64,000 nucleotides of DNA from Paractinoplanes ferrugineus (lineage in GTDB: Bacteria > Actinomycetota > Actinomycetes > Mycobacteriales > Micromonosporaceae). Below the pieces are notes generated by a model, which was given only the letters and a program-made list of their open reading frames with translations, was not told the origin of the DNA and did no database searches. Location of the stretch: assembly GCF_016862195.1 (NCBI RefSeq), contig NZ_BOMM01000012.1, positions 124,001-188,000 of the forward strand. Reading direction: 5' to 3'. Positions 8,455 to 16,939 of the stretch are shown here, piece after piece; within the stretch, counting starts at the first letter, position 1, and every line of letters begins with the position of its first letter. A program made the translations under genes and the position numbers.

Positions 8455-9519
8455 GTGAGTGGCATCGCGTTCACCGCACAGGACTGGCGCCGGATCAAGC
8501 TGGCGGGCCAGATCGTCGGCGGCGTGACCGGCACTTTGGCCGGTCTGACCGCGCTCTCGGCAGGGGTGTTGCTGCGACAGGCGGCCGATGCCCGCCGGAT
8601 CATCCCGATGGCCGAGGCGCCCCCGCCGCGCGGCGACGGACTTTACGGGGCGAAGCTCGGCGGCAAGCCGATCACGATGGTCGTGCTGGGGGATTCGTCC
8701 GCGGCGGGGTACGGCGTGCACCGTCCCCGGGAGACACCGGGCGCGCTGCTCGCCATCAGCGTCTCGCGCCGTCTGCACCGCCCGGTGCGGCTCTACCGGG
8801 TGGCCGTGGTCGGTGCCATGTCGTCGGGCCTGCCCTATCAGGTCGACGCCGCGCTGGAGTACGAGCCGGACGTCGCGGTGATCCTGATCGGCGGCAACGA
8901 CATCACGCACGCGTCGGCGCGGGCCATGGCGGTGCGCTACCTCGGTGACTCGGTGCGCCGGCTGCGCGCGGCCGGCTGCAAGGTCGTGGTCGGCACGTGT
9001 CCCGACATCGGGGCGATCCAGCCGATCAAGCCGCCGCTGCGCTGGCTCGCCCACAAGTGGAGCCGGGACCTGGCCGCCGCCCAGACCGTCGCCGTGGTCG
9101 AGGCGGGCGGCCGCACGGTTTCGCTTGTCAACCTGCTGGGCCCGATCTTCGAGGCGGACCCGGGGCGGATGTTCAGCTCGGATCATTTCCACCCGTCGGC
9201 GGAGGGCTACGCCCGGGCCGCCTCGGTGCTGCTGCCGACGCTGCTGGCGGCGCTCGGCGAGGACGACCGGCCGGCCCTGGCCGCGGGGGAGGGCGTGTGC
9301 AGCCTGCCGGAGGCGGCGCAGGAGGCCGTTTCCGCACCGGGCACCGAGGTCAGTCCGGCTCGGGTGGGCGGCCGTGAGCGCGGTCCGGCGGGCCGCTGGG
9401 CGGTGCTGCGCCGGCACCCGTGGTTCGGCGAGCCGCGGGCCTGGTTCGGACATAAGGCACCCGTTCCCAGCGGCCGTACGGCGGCCGGAGCCGTAGTCTG
9501 GACACCAGGGGATCAATAA
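8455..9519 (+). CDS. SGNH/GDSL hydrolase, N-terminally membrane-anchored
   Basis: 354 residues. After a hydrophobic segment at about residues 15-40 (GGVTGTLAGLTALSAGVLL) the SGNH blocks are seen: block I GDSSAAGYG with nucleophile Ser81, block III IGGNDITH with the oxyanion-hole Asn, and block V DHFHPSAEGY with the Asp and His of the triad. The family comprises esterases, lipases and carbohydrate deacetylases; the substrate is not evident. The tail beyond about residue 275 is Pro/Gly/Ala-rich. GTG 8455 is preceded by GGAGGGGGG at 8441-8449; the frame extends further upstream to 8392 without similarity. It is followed after 19 bp by a paralogue. Confidence 0.88.
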   Translation: MSGIAFTAQDWRRIKLAGQIVGGVTGTLAGLTALSAGVLLRQAADARRIIPMAEAPPPRGDGLYGAKLGGKPITMVVLGDSSAAGYGVHRPRETPGALLAISVSRRLHRPVRLYRVAVVGAMSSGLPYQVDAALEYEPDVAVILIGGNDITHASARAMAVRYLGDSVRRLRAAGCKVVVGTCPDIGAIQPIKPPLRWLAHKWSRDLAAAQTVAVVEAGGRTVSLVNLLGPIFEADPGRMFSSDHFHPSAEGYARAASVLLPTLLAALGEDDRPALAAGEGVCSLPEAAQEAVSAPGTEVSPARVGGRERGPAGRWAVLRRHPWFGEPRAWFGHKAPVPSGRTAAGAVVWTPGDQ

Positions 9520-9538
9520 GTCACAGAGGAGGCGAGAG

Positions 9539-10327
9539 ATGTCGGGGCTCAACGCACGGATAGCTAAAGCGGCAGCCACGGGTCTGCTCGCCGGGGCGGT
9601 GAGCGGCACGGCTCTGCTCGTCGGTGAGGTGCTCGCCGCGAAGGCCCGGCGCTATGCCAAGCCCACGATGGGGCTGGCCCTGCGCACCTCGATGGGCAAG
9701 ATGTCGGCGCCCACGCTGCGCCTGGTGCTGCTCGGCGACTCGGCGGCGATCGGGGTCGGCGTGGAGTGGCTGTCCGAGACGGTCGGCGGCCAGTTGGCCC
9801 GGTTGCTCGCCGAGGGTGGCACCGACAGCGGCGAGCGGCACGTGCTGCTCTCCAGCGTGGGAGTGGCCGGTTCCCGCTCGTCCGATCTGAGCACGCAGGT
9901 GGCGCGGGCGCTGCTGGGTGACCGCCCGGATGTGGCGGTGGTGCTGGTCGGGGCGCACGACGCGACGAGCCTGCGCAACCCCGAGGAGTCGGCGGAGTTG
10001 CTCGGTCAGGCGGTGCACCGGTTGCGTGAGGCGGGTGTGCGCGTGGTCGTCGGCACGTGTCCTGACCTGGGCGCCCTGCGGGCGATCGCGCCGCCGTTGC
10101 GCCAGGTGGCCGGCGTGCTGGGCCGGCGCATGGCGAAGGCTCAGGCGAAGGCGGTCACGGCAGCCGGCGGCGCGGTGGTCGATCTGGCCGAGGAGACGGG
10201 CGCGGTGTTCCGGGCCGACGCCGGCACGTTCTGCTACGACGGCTTCCACCCATCGGCTGACGGCTATCGGGTCTGGGCCCACGCCCTTTACCCGGCGGTG
10301 GCGAAAGCGGCGATGTCCGGGGTGTGA
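9539..10327 (+). CDS. SGNH/GDSL hydrolase paralogue with altered block III
   Basis: 262 residues, with a strong RBS (GAGGAGG, 7 bases before ATG 9539). An N-terminal hydrophobic stretch is present (ATGLLAGAVSGTALLVGEVLA). Block I is LLGDSAAIGVG with Ser68, and block V is DGFHPSADGY. Block III reads VGAHDATS, where the usual GxN is replaced by G-A-His140, so the oxyanion-hole Asn is missing. The neighbouring paralogue keeps IGGND. The two are closely similar through the block III to V region (both have VVVGTCPD and a downstream PPLR), indicating tandem duplication and divergence. Activity of this copy is therefore uncertain. Confidence 0.85.
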   Translation: MSGLNARIAKAAATGLLAGAVSGTALLVGEVLAAKARRYAKPTMGLALRTSMGKMSAPTLRLVLLGDSAAIGVGVEWLSETVGGQLARLLAEGGTDSGERHVLLSSVGVAGSRSSDLSTQVARALLGDRPDVAVVLVGAHDATSLRNPEESAELLGQAVHRLREAGVRVVVGTCPDLGALRAIAPPLRQVAGVLGRRMAKAQAKAVTAAGGAVVDLAEETGAVFRADAGTFCYDGFHPSADGYRVWAHALYPAVAKAAMSGV

Positions 10328-10398
10328 CCGGAATTCCCGGGTGATCTGTGAGGAAGTTGCACTCGCACGTGTTGTTACTCCCCAGTTAACATCGACGC

Positions 10399-11643
10399 AT
10401 GCCCGAAGCCGTCATCGTCGCCACCGCTCGCTCCCCCATCGGCCGTGCCGTCAAGGGATCGCTGAAGGATCTCCGCCCGGACGACCTTGCCGCCACCATC
10501 GTGGACGCGGTCCTGAACAAGGTTCCCCAGCTCGACCGCGCCCTCATCGAGGACCTCTACCTCGGCTGCGGGCTCCCCGGCGGTGAGCAGGGCTTCAACA
10601 TGGCCCGCGTGGTCGCCACCAAGCTCGGCCTCGACGGCCTGCCCGGCGCCACCGTCACGCGGTACTGCTCGTCCTCGCTGCAGACCACCCGGATGGCCTT
10701 CCACGCGATCAAGGCCGGGGAGGGCGACATCTTCCTGTCCGCCGGCGTCGAGACCGTGTCCCGGTTCGTCCGCGGTTCCTCCGACGGCCTGCCGTCCGCG
10801 GCGGCCGAACTGGTCGGCGGCGGCTGGGAAAACCCCTACTTCGCCGGTGCGCAGGCGCGCACCGCCTCGTTCGCCGAGGGCGGCCAGGTCTGGCACGACC
10901 CGCGGGCGGACGACCAGGTGCCCGACGTCTACATCGCGATGGGGCAGACCGCGGAGAACCTCGCCCAGCTCAAGGGCATTTCCCGCGAAGAGATGGACGA
11001 GTTCGGCGTACGCAGCCAGAACCTCGCGGAGAAGGCGATCGCCGACGGCTTCTGGGAGCGGGAGATCACCCCGGTGACGCTGCCCGACGGCACCGTGGTG
11101 TCGAAGGACGACGGCCCCCGGGCGGGCGTGACGCTCGAGGGCGTGTCCGGTCTCAAGCCCGTCTTCCGCCCCGACGGCCGGGTCACGGCCGGCAACTGCT
11201 GCCCGCTCAACGACGGCGCCGCCGCGGTGGTCATCATGAGCGACACGAAGGCGCGCGAGCTGGGCATCACCCCGCTGGCCCGGATCGTCTCGACCGGGGT
11301 CACCGCGCTCTCCCCCGAGATCATGGGGCTCGGCCCGGTGGAGGCGTCCAAGCAGGCGCTGAAGCGGGCCGGCATGAGCATCGGCGACGTCGACCTGGTC
11401 GAGATCAACGAGGCGTTCGCGGCCCAGGTCATCCCGTCGTACCAGGATCTCGGCATCCCGATCGAGAAGCTGAACGTCAACGGTGGCGCGATCGCGGTCG
11501 GGCACCCGTTCGGCATGACCGGCGCCCGGCTCACCGGCACCCTGCTCAACTCGCTCGACTGGCACGACAAGTCGATCGGCCTGGAGACGATGTGCGTCGG
11601 CGGCGGTCAGGGCATGGCGCTGATCATCGAGCGCCTGAGCTGA
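10399..11643 (+). CDS. Thiolase (acetyl-CoA C-acetyltransferase type)
   Basis: 414 residues. Thiolases condense or cleave acyl-CoA; this one resembles the degradative/biosynthetic type II group. The nucleophilic Cys90 is in RYCSSSLQT, His369 in GHPFGMTG, and the second active-site Cys399 in CVGGGQG. INEAFAAQ is the family's Asn-containing motif. The ATG at 10399 follows a 71-bp gap after the SGNH gene that could hold a promoter. A terminator-like hairpin with a T tract follows the gene. Position in fatty acid oxidation versus polyhydroxybutyrate or other pathways cannot be decided, as no pathway partner is adjacent. Confidence 0.92.
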   Translation: MPEAVIVATARSPIGRAVKGSLKDLRPDDLAATIVDAVLNKVPQLDRALIEDLYLGCGLPGGEQGFNMARVVATKLGLDGLPGATVTRYCSSSLQTTRMAFHAIKAGEGDIFLSAGVETVSRFVRGSSDGLPSAAAELVGGGWENPYFAGAQARTASFAEGGQVWHDPRADDQVPDVYIAMGQTAENLAQLKGISREEMDEFGVRSQNLAEKAIADGFWEREITPVTLPDGTVVSKDDGPRAGVTLEGVSGLKPVFRPDGRVTAGNCCPLNDGAAAVVIMSDTKARELGITPLARIVSTGVTALSPEIMGLGPVEASKQALKRAGMSIGDVDLVEINEAFAAQVIPSYQDLGIPIEKLNVNGGAIAVGHPFGMTGARLTGTLLNSLDWHDKSIGLETMCVGGGQGMALIIERLS

Positions 11644-11650
11644 TCCGGCT

Positions 11651-11695
11651 ACCGCCGGGCCCGGCCTGCTGAGGGCGGCCGAGCTCGGCGGTTTT
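11651..11695 (+). terminator. Rho-independent-like terminator after the thiolase gene
   Basis: ACCGCCG (11651-11657) pairs with CGGCGGT (11686-11692), followed by TTTT. The loop contains the perfect 12-bp palindrome GCCGGGCCCGGC (11654-11665) that can compete with the outer stem. It lies between convergent genes and overlaps the 3' end of the minus-strand gene by a few bases. Confidence 0.5.
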
Positions 11696-11981
11696 ACATG
11701 CCCCGACGGGTGCGGTCGACGGCCTCGGTCGCCTCGGCGAGAGCTTCCGGCGCCGGCGCGGCGGCCAGCAGGTCGTCGGCGACCACCCGCAACTGATCGG
11801 GCAGGATCATGTCGTGCTCACGCGGGACGACCCGGCGCGGCTGCCCCTCGGCGTCGGCGCCCAGGTCGGCGAGGTGCTGGACCAGCGCGTACATCTGCTC
11901 CGCCTTGCCCTTCCACCGCGGCTGTTCCCAATGCCGCACCTGATTGTGCAGGCGCTCGACGGACGTGGCGAAATCGGTCAC
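11694..11981 (-). CDS. Hypothetical small soluble protein
   Basis: 95 residues from GTG 11981. Predicted helical, with no membrane segment; residues 5-40 (SVERLHNQVRHWEQPRWKGK and onward) look amphipathic and the C-terminus is Ala/Glu-rich. The GC3-rich codon use and a placement that fits between thiolase and the BI-1 gene support a real gene. No named family recognised and no context clue to function. Confidence 0.6.
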   Translation of the reverse strand: MTDFATSVERLHNQVRHWEQPRWKGKAEQMYALVQHLADLGADAEGQPRRVVPREHDMILPDQLRVVADDLLAAAPAPEALAEATEAVDRTRRGM

Positions 11982-12054
11982 CGGGCGAGCCTAGCCCGGA
12001 CATGACTCGGCGCCCGGACCGTGGGAGGACGATCCGGGCGCCGAGGGTGAGACG

Positions 12055-12846
12055 TCAGTCTCTGCTGCTGCCCTGCAGGTAGCTGAGCAGCCGCAGGATC
12101 TCGAGGTAGAGCCAGATCAGGCCGACCAGGATGCCGAACGCGCAGGTCCACGAGTAACGCTGCGGCAGGCCCATCCGGACGCCCTGCTCGATCTGGTCGA
12201 AGTCGAGGATGAAGCTCAGGGCCGCGACCACGATGCACACGACGCTGAAGATGATGCCGAGCGCGCCGTTGTCCCGGATGCCGGTGTGCACGCCGAACAA
12301 CGACAGCACCAGGTTGATCAGCATGATCATGAACAGGCCGCCCATGACGGCGATCAGTCCCTTGGTGAACTTCGGCGTCGCCCGGATCACCCGGAACTTG
12401 TAGAGCACCGCCATCAGCAGGAACACACCGAACGTAGCGGTGACCGCCTGCAGCACGATGCCGTTGTAGAACGACTCGAAAACCTTGCTGATCAGGCCGA
12501 CGAAGACACCCTCGATGACCGCGTAGGCCACCACGAGAGCCGGGTTGGCCATCCGCATGAAGGCGATGACGAAGCCGAGGATCATGCCGACGATCGCGGC
12601 ACCGAACAGGGCACCGCCGGCCACGCTGTCGGGAAGAAAGTTCCACGCGACGATGGCCGAGATGCCGGTGAGACCGAGCAGGATCACGGTCTTCACGACC
12701 ACGTCGTCGATCGACATGGCCTGAGCAACTGGCGGCGCGGCCGGGTAACCCTGAGTCGGGTACGGCTCGCTGTATCCGTACCCGGCGGTGCGCTCCCGCT
12801 CGGCCGCCTGGCCGAGGCGGCTCAGCACCGGGTTCGACGATTTCAC
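12055..12846 (-). CDS. Bax inhibitor-1/YccA-family membrane protein
   Basis: 263 residues. A soluble N-terminal 45 residues (Pro/Tyr/Gly-rich) precede about seven hydrophobic segments, beginning with VVVKTVILLGLTGISAIVAW and ending with CAFGILVGLIWLYLEILRLL. The C-terminal region keeps the DFDQIEQG stretch with the two Asp residues typical of the BI-1 (TMBIM) family, whose members are pH-sensitive calcium leak channels in bacteria (YetJ). GTG 12846 has GGGAGG nine bases upstream. It is not obviously in an operon with the Hsp70-like gene, which ends 57 bp upstream. Confidence 0.87.
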   Translation of the reverse strand: MKSSNPVLSRLGQAAERERTAGYGYSEPYPTQGYPAAPPVAQAMSIDDVVVKTVILLGLTGISAIVAWNFLPDSVAGGALFGAAIVGMILGFVIAFMRMANPALVVAYAVIEGVFVGLISKVFESFYNGIVLQAVTATFGVFLLMAVLYKFRVIRATPKFTKGLIAVMGGLFMIMLINLVLSLFGVHTGIRDNGALGIIFSVVCIVVAALSFILDFDQIEQGVRMGLPQRYSWTCAFGILVGLIWLYLEILRLLSYLQGSSRD

Positions 12847-12902
12847 TGTGTCCAGCCTCCCTGAGTTGTACTGCGCTCCCAAGCGTACGGGCCAGTGGCT
12901 CG

Positions 12903-14294
12903 TCATGCGGGTGCCAGAAGCTGTGAGCAGGCTGAAAAAACAACCGTCGAAGCAGCCAGACCCCTCTTCGCCGGGGCCGGACCGCGGCCGAATCCGATGA
13001 GCAGGAGGGTCAGAACGCCGAGCAGGGCCAGAACGGCCAGGACGATCACCGCGAGCCGCCGGCGGCGGGTCCGGCTCGGCGGTGGGGTCCGCCCGGGAGC
13101 CCGGCCGGGGGGTGCCGGCCGGGAGACGCCACGCGGGGACGGCGAGTGCGGCCGGACGTGTCCCGCCGACATCCCCGCGTTCGCCGGGACACCACCCCCG
13201 ACCAGGACCCGAGTGCCGGCCACGGCCGGTCGAACCCCCGCCGCCGCCACCGTCGCGGCGCCGAGCGCCACCGCGTGTTTCGGGTGGGCGTCGGTCCGGA
13301 TCGGGCATCCGAGCTCTTCGGTGATCATCTGCCCGATCAGCGGGATGCGGGCCGACCCGCCGACCAGCAGCACGGCGGCGAGGTCGTCCACCCCGATCCG
13401 GGCCGAGTGCACCGCCCGGACCAGGGCGCCGATCGTCGACTCGATCCGCGGCCGGATCATCGACTCGAGGTCCTGGCGGGTGAGCTGGGCGAAGAAGCGC
13501 CGGTTGGACAGCAGGACGGAGATACTGGCCTCGGTGTCGACCGACAGCGCCTCCTTGGCCCGTACGCACTCCTGGCGCAGCAGTGCCAGGGCCACCACCG
13601 AGGCGGGCTCGAACGGGTCGAGCTCGGCCGGCCGGCCGCCGTGCCGATAGTTGATCCACTCGACGATCGCCTCGTCGAAGTCGGCCCCGCCGAGCCGTTC
13701 GATCCCCTCCGGCTCGCCCACCACCTCGATCGCCCCGGCGCGCTTGCGCAGCACGGTGGCGTCGAAGGTGCCACCGCCCAGGTCGTACACCGCGATGGTG
13801 GCGCCGTCGCCGAGGGTGCGGTTCACGCCGTAGTAGGCGGCGGCCGCCTCCGGCTCGGTCAGGACCAGGTGGTCACGCAGTCCGGCGAGCCGTGGGACCT
13901 CGTCGAAGAGCTCCCGCCGGTACGGGCCCCAGCCGGCCGGGTGGGTCAGCGCGACCCGGTCCGGTGGGCCGCCCTGCGCCCGGCTGACGATGTCGAGCAC
14001 GTCGCGCAGCTGCTCCGCCATCAGCGCGGTCACCTCGTGCGGCGTCCCGCCGAGGAGCACCGGGGTCGGATCGCCGAGCCGCCGCTTGAACCAGCGCTCG
14101 ACCCGGCCCGGATCGCTCAGCGCGTGCCGCTCGGCCGCCTCGCCGAAGATCAGCCTCGAGTCCTCCGCGCGATACACGGCCGCCGGAGCGACCGTCGAGT
14201 GGTCACCGAGAGCGCACATCTCGACTTGGCCGTCGCGCGCGACGGCGGCGGCCACGAAGGTGGTCCCAAGATCGACACCGAGGTCGTAGCCCAC
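12903..14294 (-). CDS. Hsp70-like ATPase with C-terminal transmembrane anchor
   Basis: 463 residues. The N-terminal 370 form an actin-like/Hsp70 nucleotide-binding domain: phosphate-1 motif YDLGVDLGTTF, phosphate-2 VYDLGGGTFDATVL and the adenosine loop LLVGGSARIPLI. There is no DnaK substrate-binding domain. Instead a Pro/Arg-rich linker leads to a single predicted transmembrane helix, VIVLAVLALLGVLTLLLIGF, near residues 425-445, and a short tail that would lie outside the cytosol. GTG 14294 has GGGAGGG six bases upstream. It is divergent from the four-gene signalling operon with a shared 119-bp upstream region, suggesting related roles. Not canonical DnaK. Confidence 0.85.
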   Translation of the reverse strand: MGYDLGVDLGTTFVAAAVARDGQVEMCALGDHSTVAPAAVYRAEDSRLIFGEAAERHALSDPGRVERWFKRRLGDPTPVLLGGTPHEVTALMAEQLRDVLDIVSRAQGGPPDRVALTHPAGWGPYRRELFDEVPRLAGLRDHLVLTEPEAAAAYYGVNRTLGDGATIAVYDLGGGTFDATVLRKRAGAIEVVGEPEGIERLGGADFDEAIVEWINYRHGGRPAELDPFEPASVVALALLRQECVRAKEALSVDTEASISVLLSNRRFFAQLTRQDLESMIRPRIESTIGALVRAVHSARIGVDDLAAVLLVGGSARIPLIGQMITEELGCPIRTDAHPKHAVALGAATVAAAGVRPAVAGTRVLVGGGVPANAGMSAGHVRPHSPSPRGVSRPAPPGRAPGRTPPPSRTRRRRLAVIVLAVLALLGVLTLLLIGFGRGPAPAKRGLAASTVVFSACSQLLAPA

Positions 14295-14321
14295 CGCATC
14301 CCTCCCCAAGGAAACCAACGA

Positions 14322-14346
14322 GCGGGGACCACCCGCCGCGGGGACC
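14322..14346. promoter_or_regulatory. Direct repeat in the divergent Hsp70-like/signalling promoter region
   Basis: GCGGGGACC occurs at 14322-14330 and 14338-14346 (16-bp period) in the 119-bp region between the divergent starts at 14294 and 14414. It could be an operator for the response regulator encoded just downstream. No clear -10/-35 pair is visible. GGGAG at 14399-14403 is the RBS for the plus-strand operon. Confidence 0.35.
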
Positions 14347-14413
14347 GAATCCCCCCGGTGCAAGTAGGGCTGGCCCCACTGACGACAACGGTCCACCACG
14401 GGAGAATGACGTC

Positions 14414-15004
14414 ATGACGCTCGACACGTACGACGCCACCCGTTCGGCCCGGCGGTCGGCGGACGAGCAATGGAGCCAGCGCCGCGACATCGAGCGTCAG
14501 TTGCACGACGGCCCGGCCCTGCGGATCGCGGCGCTGACCCTGCGCCTCGGACTGCTCGCCCAGAAGGCCCGCTCCGACGCCGGCGACCTGCCGCGCGACA
14601 TCGCGGAACTGCAGGACCAACTGCACCTCATCCAGCAGGAACTGCGTGCGGTCGCCGACCGCATCTATCCGCCGCTGCTGCAGGAAGCCGGTCTCGGGGC
14701 GGCCCTGCGCGAGCTGGCGGGCAGCGCCTCGATGCGCGTCGACGCCGACGGCGGCCGCTTCGACACGGCGGTGGAGGGGGTGGCCTACTTCGCCGTCCTC
14801 GGGGTTCTGGCCGCACTGCCGCCCACCACTCGAACGGTGGACGTGGTCATCCGACGGGATGCCGAGGGCTTGGCGCTCGACCTGGGCAATGTCGATACTT
14901 GCCAGATCGACGCCGTCCGCGACCGCGTCCAGTGGGTCGGCGGGGTGGCCGCGGTGTTCGGCGGCCTGATCGGAACAATCAAAGTGAGGATTCCGTGCGA
15001 GTAG
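14414..15004 (+). CDS. Short histidine-kinase-like protein (HisKA_3 with degenerate ATPase)
   Basis: 196 residues, no membrane segment or sensor domain. Residues 25-36 read RQLHDGPALRI, matching the dimerisation/phosphoacceptor helix of NarL-partner kinases, with candidate His31. The rest has the size of a HATPase_c domain, but the N-box Asn and the Gly-rich ATP-lid motifs are not recognisable (the region reads DLGNVDTCQIDAVRDRVQW). It may accept phosphate or dimerise with the intact kinase encoded by the fourth gene rather than act as an ATP-dependent kinase. First gene of the operon; its stop overlaps the response regulator start by 10 bp. Confidence 0.72.
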   Translation: MTLDTYDATRSARRSADEQWSQRRDIERQLHDGPALRIAALTLRLGLLAQKARSDAGDLPRDIAELQDQLHLIQQELRAVADRIYPPLLQEAGLGAALRELAGSASMRVDADGGRFDTAVEGVAYFAVLGVLAALPPTTRTVDVVIRRDAEGLALDLGNVDTCQIDAVRDRVQWVGGVAAVFGGLIGTIKVRIPCE

Positions 15005-15660
15005 CGGTGGCCGACGACGGGGCGTTGTTCCGCGACGGCTTGGTGATGTTGCTCGACGCGGCCGGGCACGAGGTGGTCGGTTGCGCCGCGGACGGAGACG
15101 CCCTGGTCGAACTGCTCGCCACCGAACCCGCCGACGTGGCGGTGCTCGACATCCGGATGCCGCCCGAGCCGGACGGCGGTCTGGTCACGGCCGAGCGGCT
15201 GCGGGCCGATCACCCGGGCCTCGGCCTGCTGTTCCTGTCGCACTACGCCGAGGCCCACTACCTCATCCGCGTGCTGCACATCGGCACCGACTCGATCGGT
15301 TACCGCCTCAAGGAGAAGGTCGGCAGCGTCGAGGTCCTCAGCGACACGCTCACCCGCATCCGCGACGGCGAGATCGTCATCGAGCCGGTGCTGGCCCAGC
15401 GGCTGGTCGAACAGCCGAGCAGCAGCCGGCGCGACGCGCTGGTGGCGCTGTCGGAGCGCGAGACCGAGGTGCTGCGACTGATGTCCGAGGGCCGGTCCAA
15501 CGCGGGCATCGCCAGTGTGCTGTTCGTGGCGGCCAAGAGCGTCGAGAAGCACATCGCCAGCATCTTCACCAAACTCGGTCTGCCGTCGGACACCGCCGAG
15601 CACCACCGGCGGGTGCTCGCCGTGCTGACCTTCCTGCGATCGCAGGAGGGCAGTGGCTGA
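14995..15660 (+). CDS. LuxR/NarL-family response regulator
   Basis: 221 residues. N-terminal receiver domain: acidic pair ADD near residues 6-8, phospho-acceptor Asp52 in VAVLDIRMPPE, and a conserved Lys in YRLKEKVGS. The C-terminal LuxR HTH runs from about residue 153 (LSERETEVLRLMSEG, then AAKSVEKHIASIFTKLGL). It would bind DNA as a dimer after phosphorylation, probably by the kinase encoded at 16936-18861. GTG 14995 overlaps the preceding gene by 10 bp, with GAGGA just upstream. The receiver replaces the usual switch Thr/Ser region with LSHYAEAHY, a form common in this subfamily. Confidence 0.92.
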   Translation: MRVAVADDGALFRDGLVMLLDAAGHEVVGCAADGDALVELLATEPADVAVLDIRMPPEPDGGLVTAERLRADHPGLGLLFLSHYAEAHYLIRVLHIGTDSIGYRLKEKVGSVEVLSDTLTRIRDGEIVIEPVLAQRLVEQPSSSRRDALVALSERETEVLRLMSEGRSNAGIASVLFVAAKSVEKHIASIFTKLGLPSDTAEHHRRVLAVLTFLRSQEGSG

Positions 15661-16939
15661 CCCGGTCACCAGGCTGGTGCGGACGATTCTGCCGGCCGGC
15701 GTGACGTTCCTTCTGCTGATGGTCGTCGCCCCGGTCGCCGGTCGGGCCGGAGCGGACCGCCCGGTCGCTCTCTGGCTGCCGTTCGCCGTGATCGCGGGCG
15801 CGACTGTCCTGCTGGCCCGGTCGCGTGGCACCGTCGTCCGGATCGCGGCGCGGATCACCCGGCGCGGCGAGGTCACGCCGTACTCGGCGCTGGCGGAGGC
15901 GGCCCGTCATCTGCGGTCACCGTCGCTGCGCGACGCCCTGCCCGGGTTGGCCCGGGCCCTCGCCGGTGGCACCGGGGCCCGGCGGGCGACGATCTGGCTG
16001 GTCGTCGGCGATCGGCTGACCCTCGTCGCATCCAGCCCGGCGGTGCGGGCCGGCGGGCCGGAGAGCGTGGCCGGACTGGACGCGCTGCTGTCCCGGCCGG
16101 GCATCGCGTACGCCGTACCGCGGCTGAACACCGGCGGACCGCGGGCCGTGCTGGCGATCGAGAAGCCCGGATCGCCGGTCACCAAGCAGGACCGGCGGCT
16201 GCTGGACGACATCGCCCACGGAACCGCTCTGCTGCTGCGCCGGACCACCCTCAACAACGAACTGACCGAACACGCGCTCCGCGCCGATCAGCTGGTCCGG
16301 GAGTCCCACGACTTCCAGCGCCGGCTCGCCCAGGCCCGCGAGGTGGAGCGGCGCCGGCTGCGGACCCAGCTGTCCCGCGCGACCGCCGGGCGCCTGGCCG
16401 CCCTGCGAGCCCACCTGAGCGCCGCCCGGACCACCCTCGGCGGGCACAGCGCCGGGCGCGCGCTGCGGCTGGCCCGCACCGAGCTGGACGAGCTGATCGA
16501 CCGGTTCCGGGTCATCGCCCGCGGCGTCTACCCCGCGGTGCTGCGCGGGCAGGGACCGGCGGCGGCCCTGGAGGAACTGGTGGCCGATCTGGGCCGGCCG
16601 GTCCGGCTCAGCGGCGACCTCGACGTACGGGCCGGGTGGGCGGTCGAGTCGGCCGCCTACCAGGTGACGGCGGCCGCCCTCGAGGTGCTGGCCACGCACC
16701 CGGCCGCCGAGGAGATCCGGGTGCGGGTGGTCCACGGCGAGGCCCGGATGCGGATCCTCGTGGAGGACCCGGCGCCGCCGGTGACCGCGGAACAGATGCG
16801 CGCCGTCCTGGTCGACGACGTCGAACGGCTGGCGGCTCTGGGCGGTGCCATCGAGTTCGCCGACGGCGAGGCGGGCGAGCTGTGCCTGGATGCCTGGCTG
16901 CCGGACGGGCTCGACGCGCGGACGGAGCCGACGTCGTGA
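15653..16939 (+). CDS. Degenerate histidine-kinase-like membrane protein (phosphoacceptor His absent)
   Basis: 428 residues. Two predicted membrane helices lie in the first 55 residues, then a GAF-like domain (about 80-200), then a kinase-like C-terminus. At the position where NarL-type kinases have ERDLHDGAQ this protein has RRRLRTQLSRATA; Ser241 takes the place of the His. The ATPase region also lacks the N-box Asn and the DxGxG lid (it reads LVEDPAPPVTA). It is therefore probably a pseudokinase: a sensor or scaffold. GTG 15653 overlaps the regulator by 8 bp, with GGAGG just upstream, and its own stop overlaps the next start by 4 bp. Confidence 0.78.
   Translation: MADPVTRLVRTILPAGVTFLLLMVVAPVAGRAGADRPVALWLPFAVIAGATVLLARSRGTVVRIAARITRRGEVTPYSALAEAARHLRSPSLRDALPGLARALAGGTGARRATIWLVVGDRLTLVASSPAVRAGGPESVAGLDALLSRPGIAYAVPRLNTGGPRAVLAIEKPGSPVTKQDRRLLDDIAHGTALLLRRTTLNNELTEHALRADQLVRESHDFQRRLAQAREVERRRLRTQLSRATAGRLAALRAHLSAARTTLGGHSAGRALRLARTELDELIDRFRVIARGVYPAVLRGQGPAAALEELVADLGRPVRLSGDLDVRAGWAVESAAYQVTAAALEVLATHPAAEEIRVRVVHGEARMRILVEDPAPPVTAEQMRAVLVDDVERLAALGGAIEFADGEAGELCLDAWLPDGLDARTEPTS

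Noticed and set aside
12055-13659. BI-1 frame extended upstream to 534 residues
   Set aside because: The extension is Arg/Gly/Pro-rich shadow of the Hsp70-like gene; GTG 12846 with GGGAGG marks the real start.
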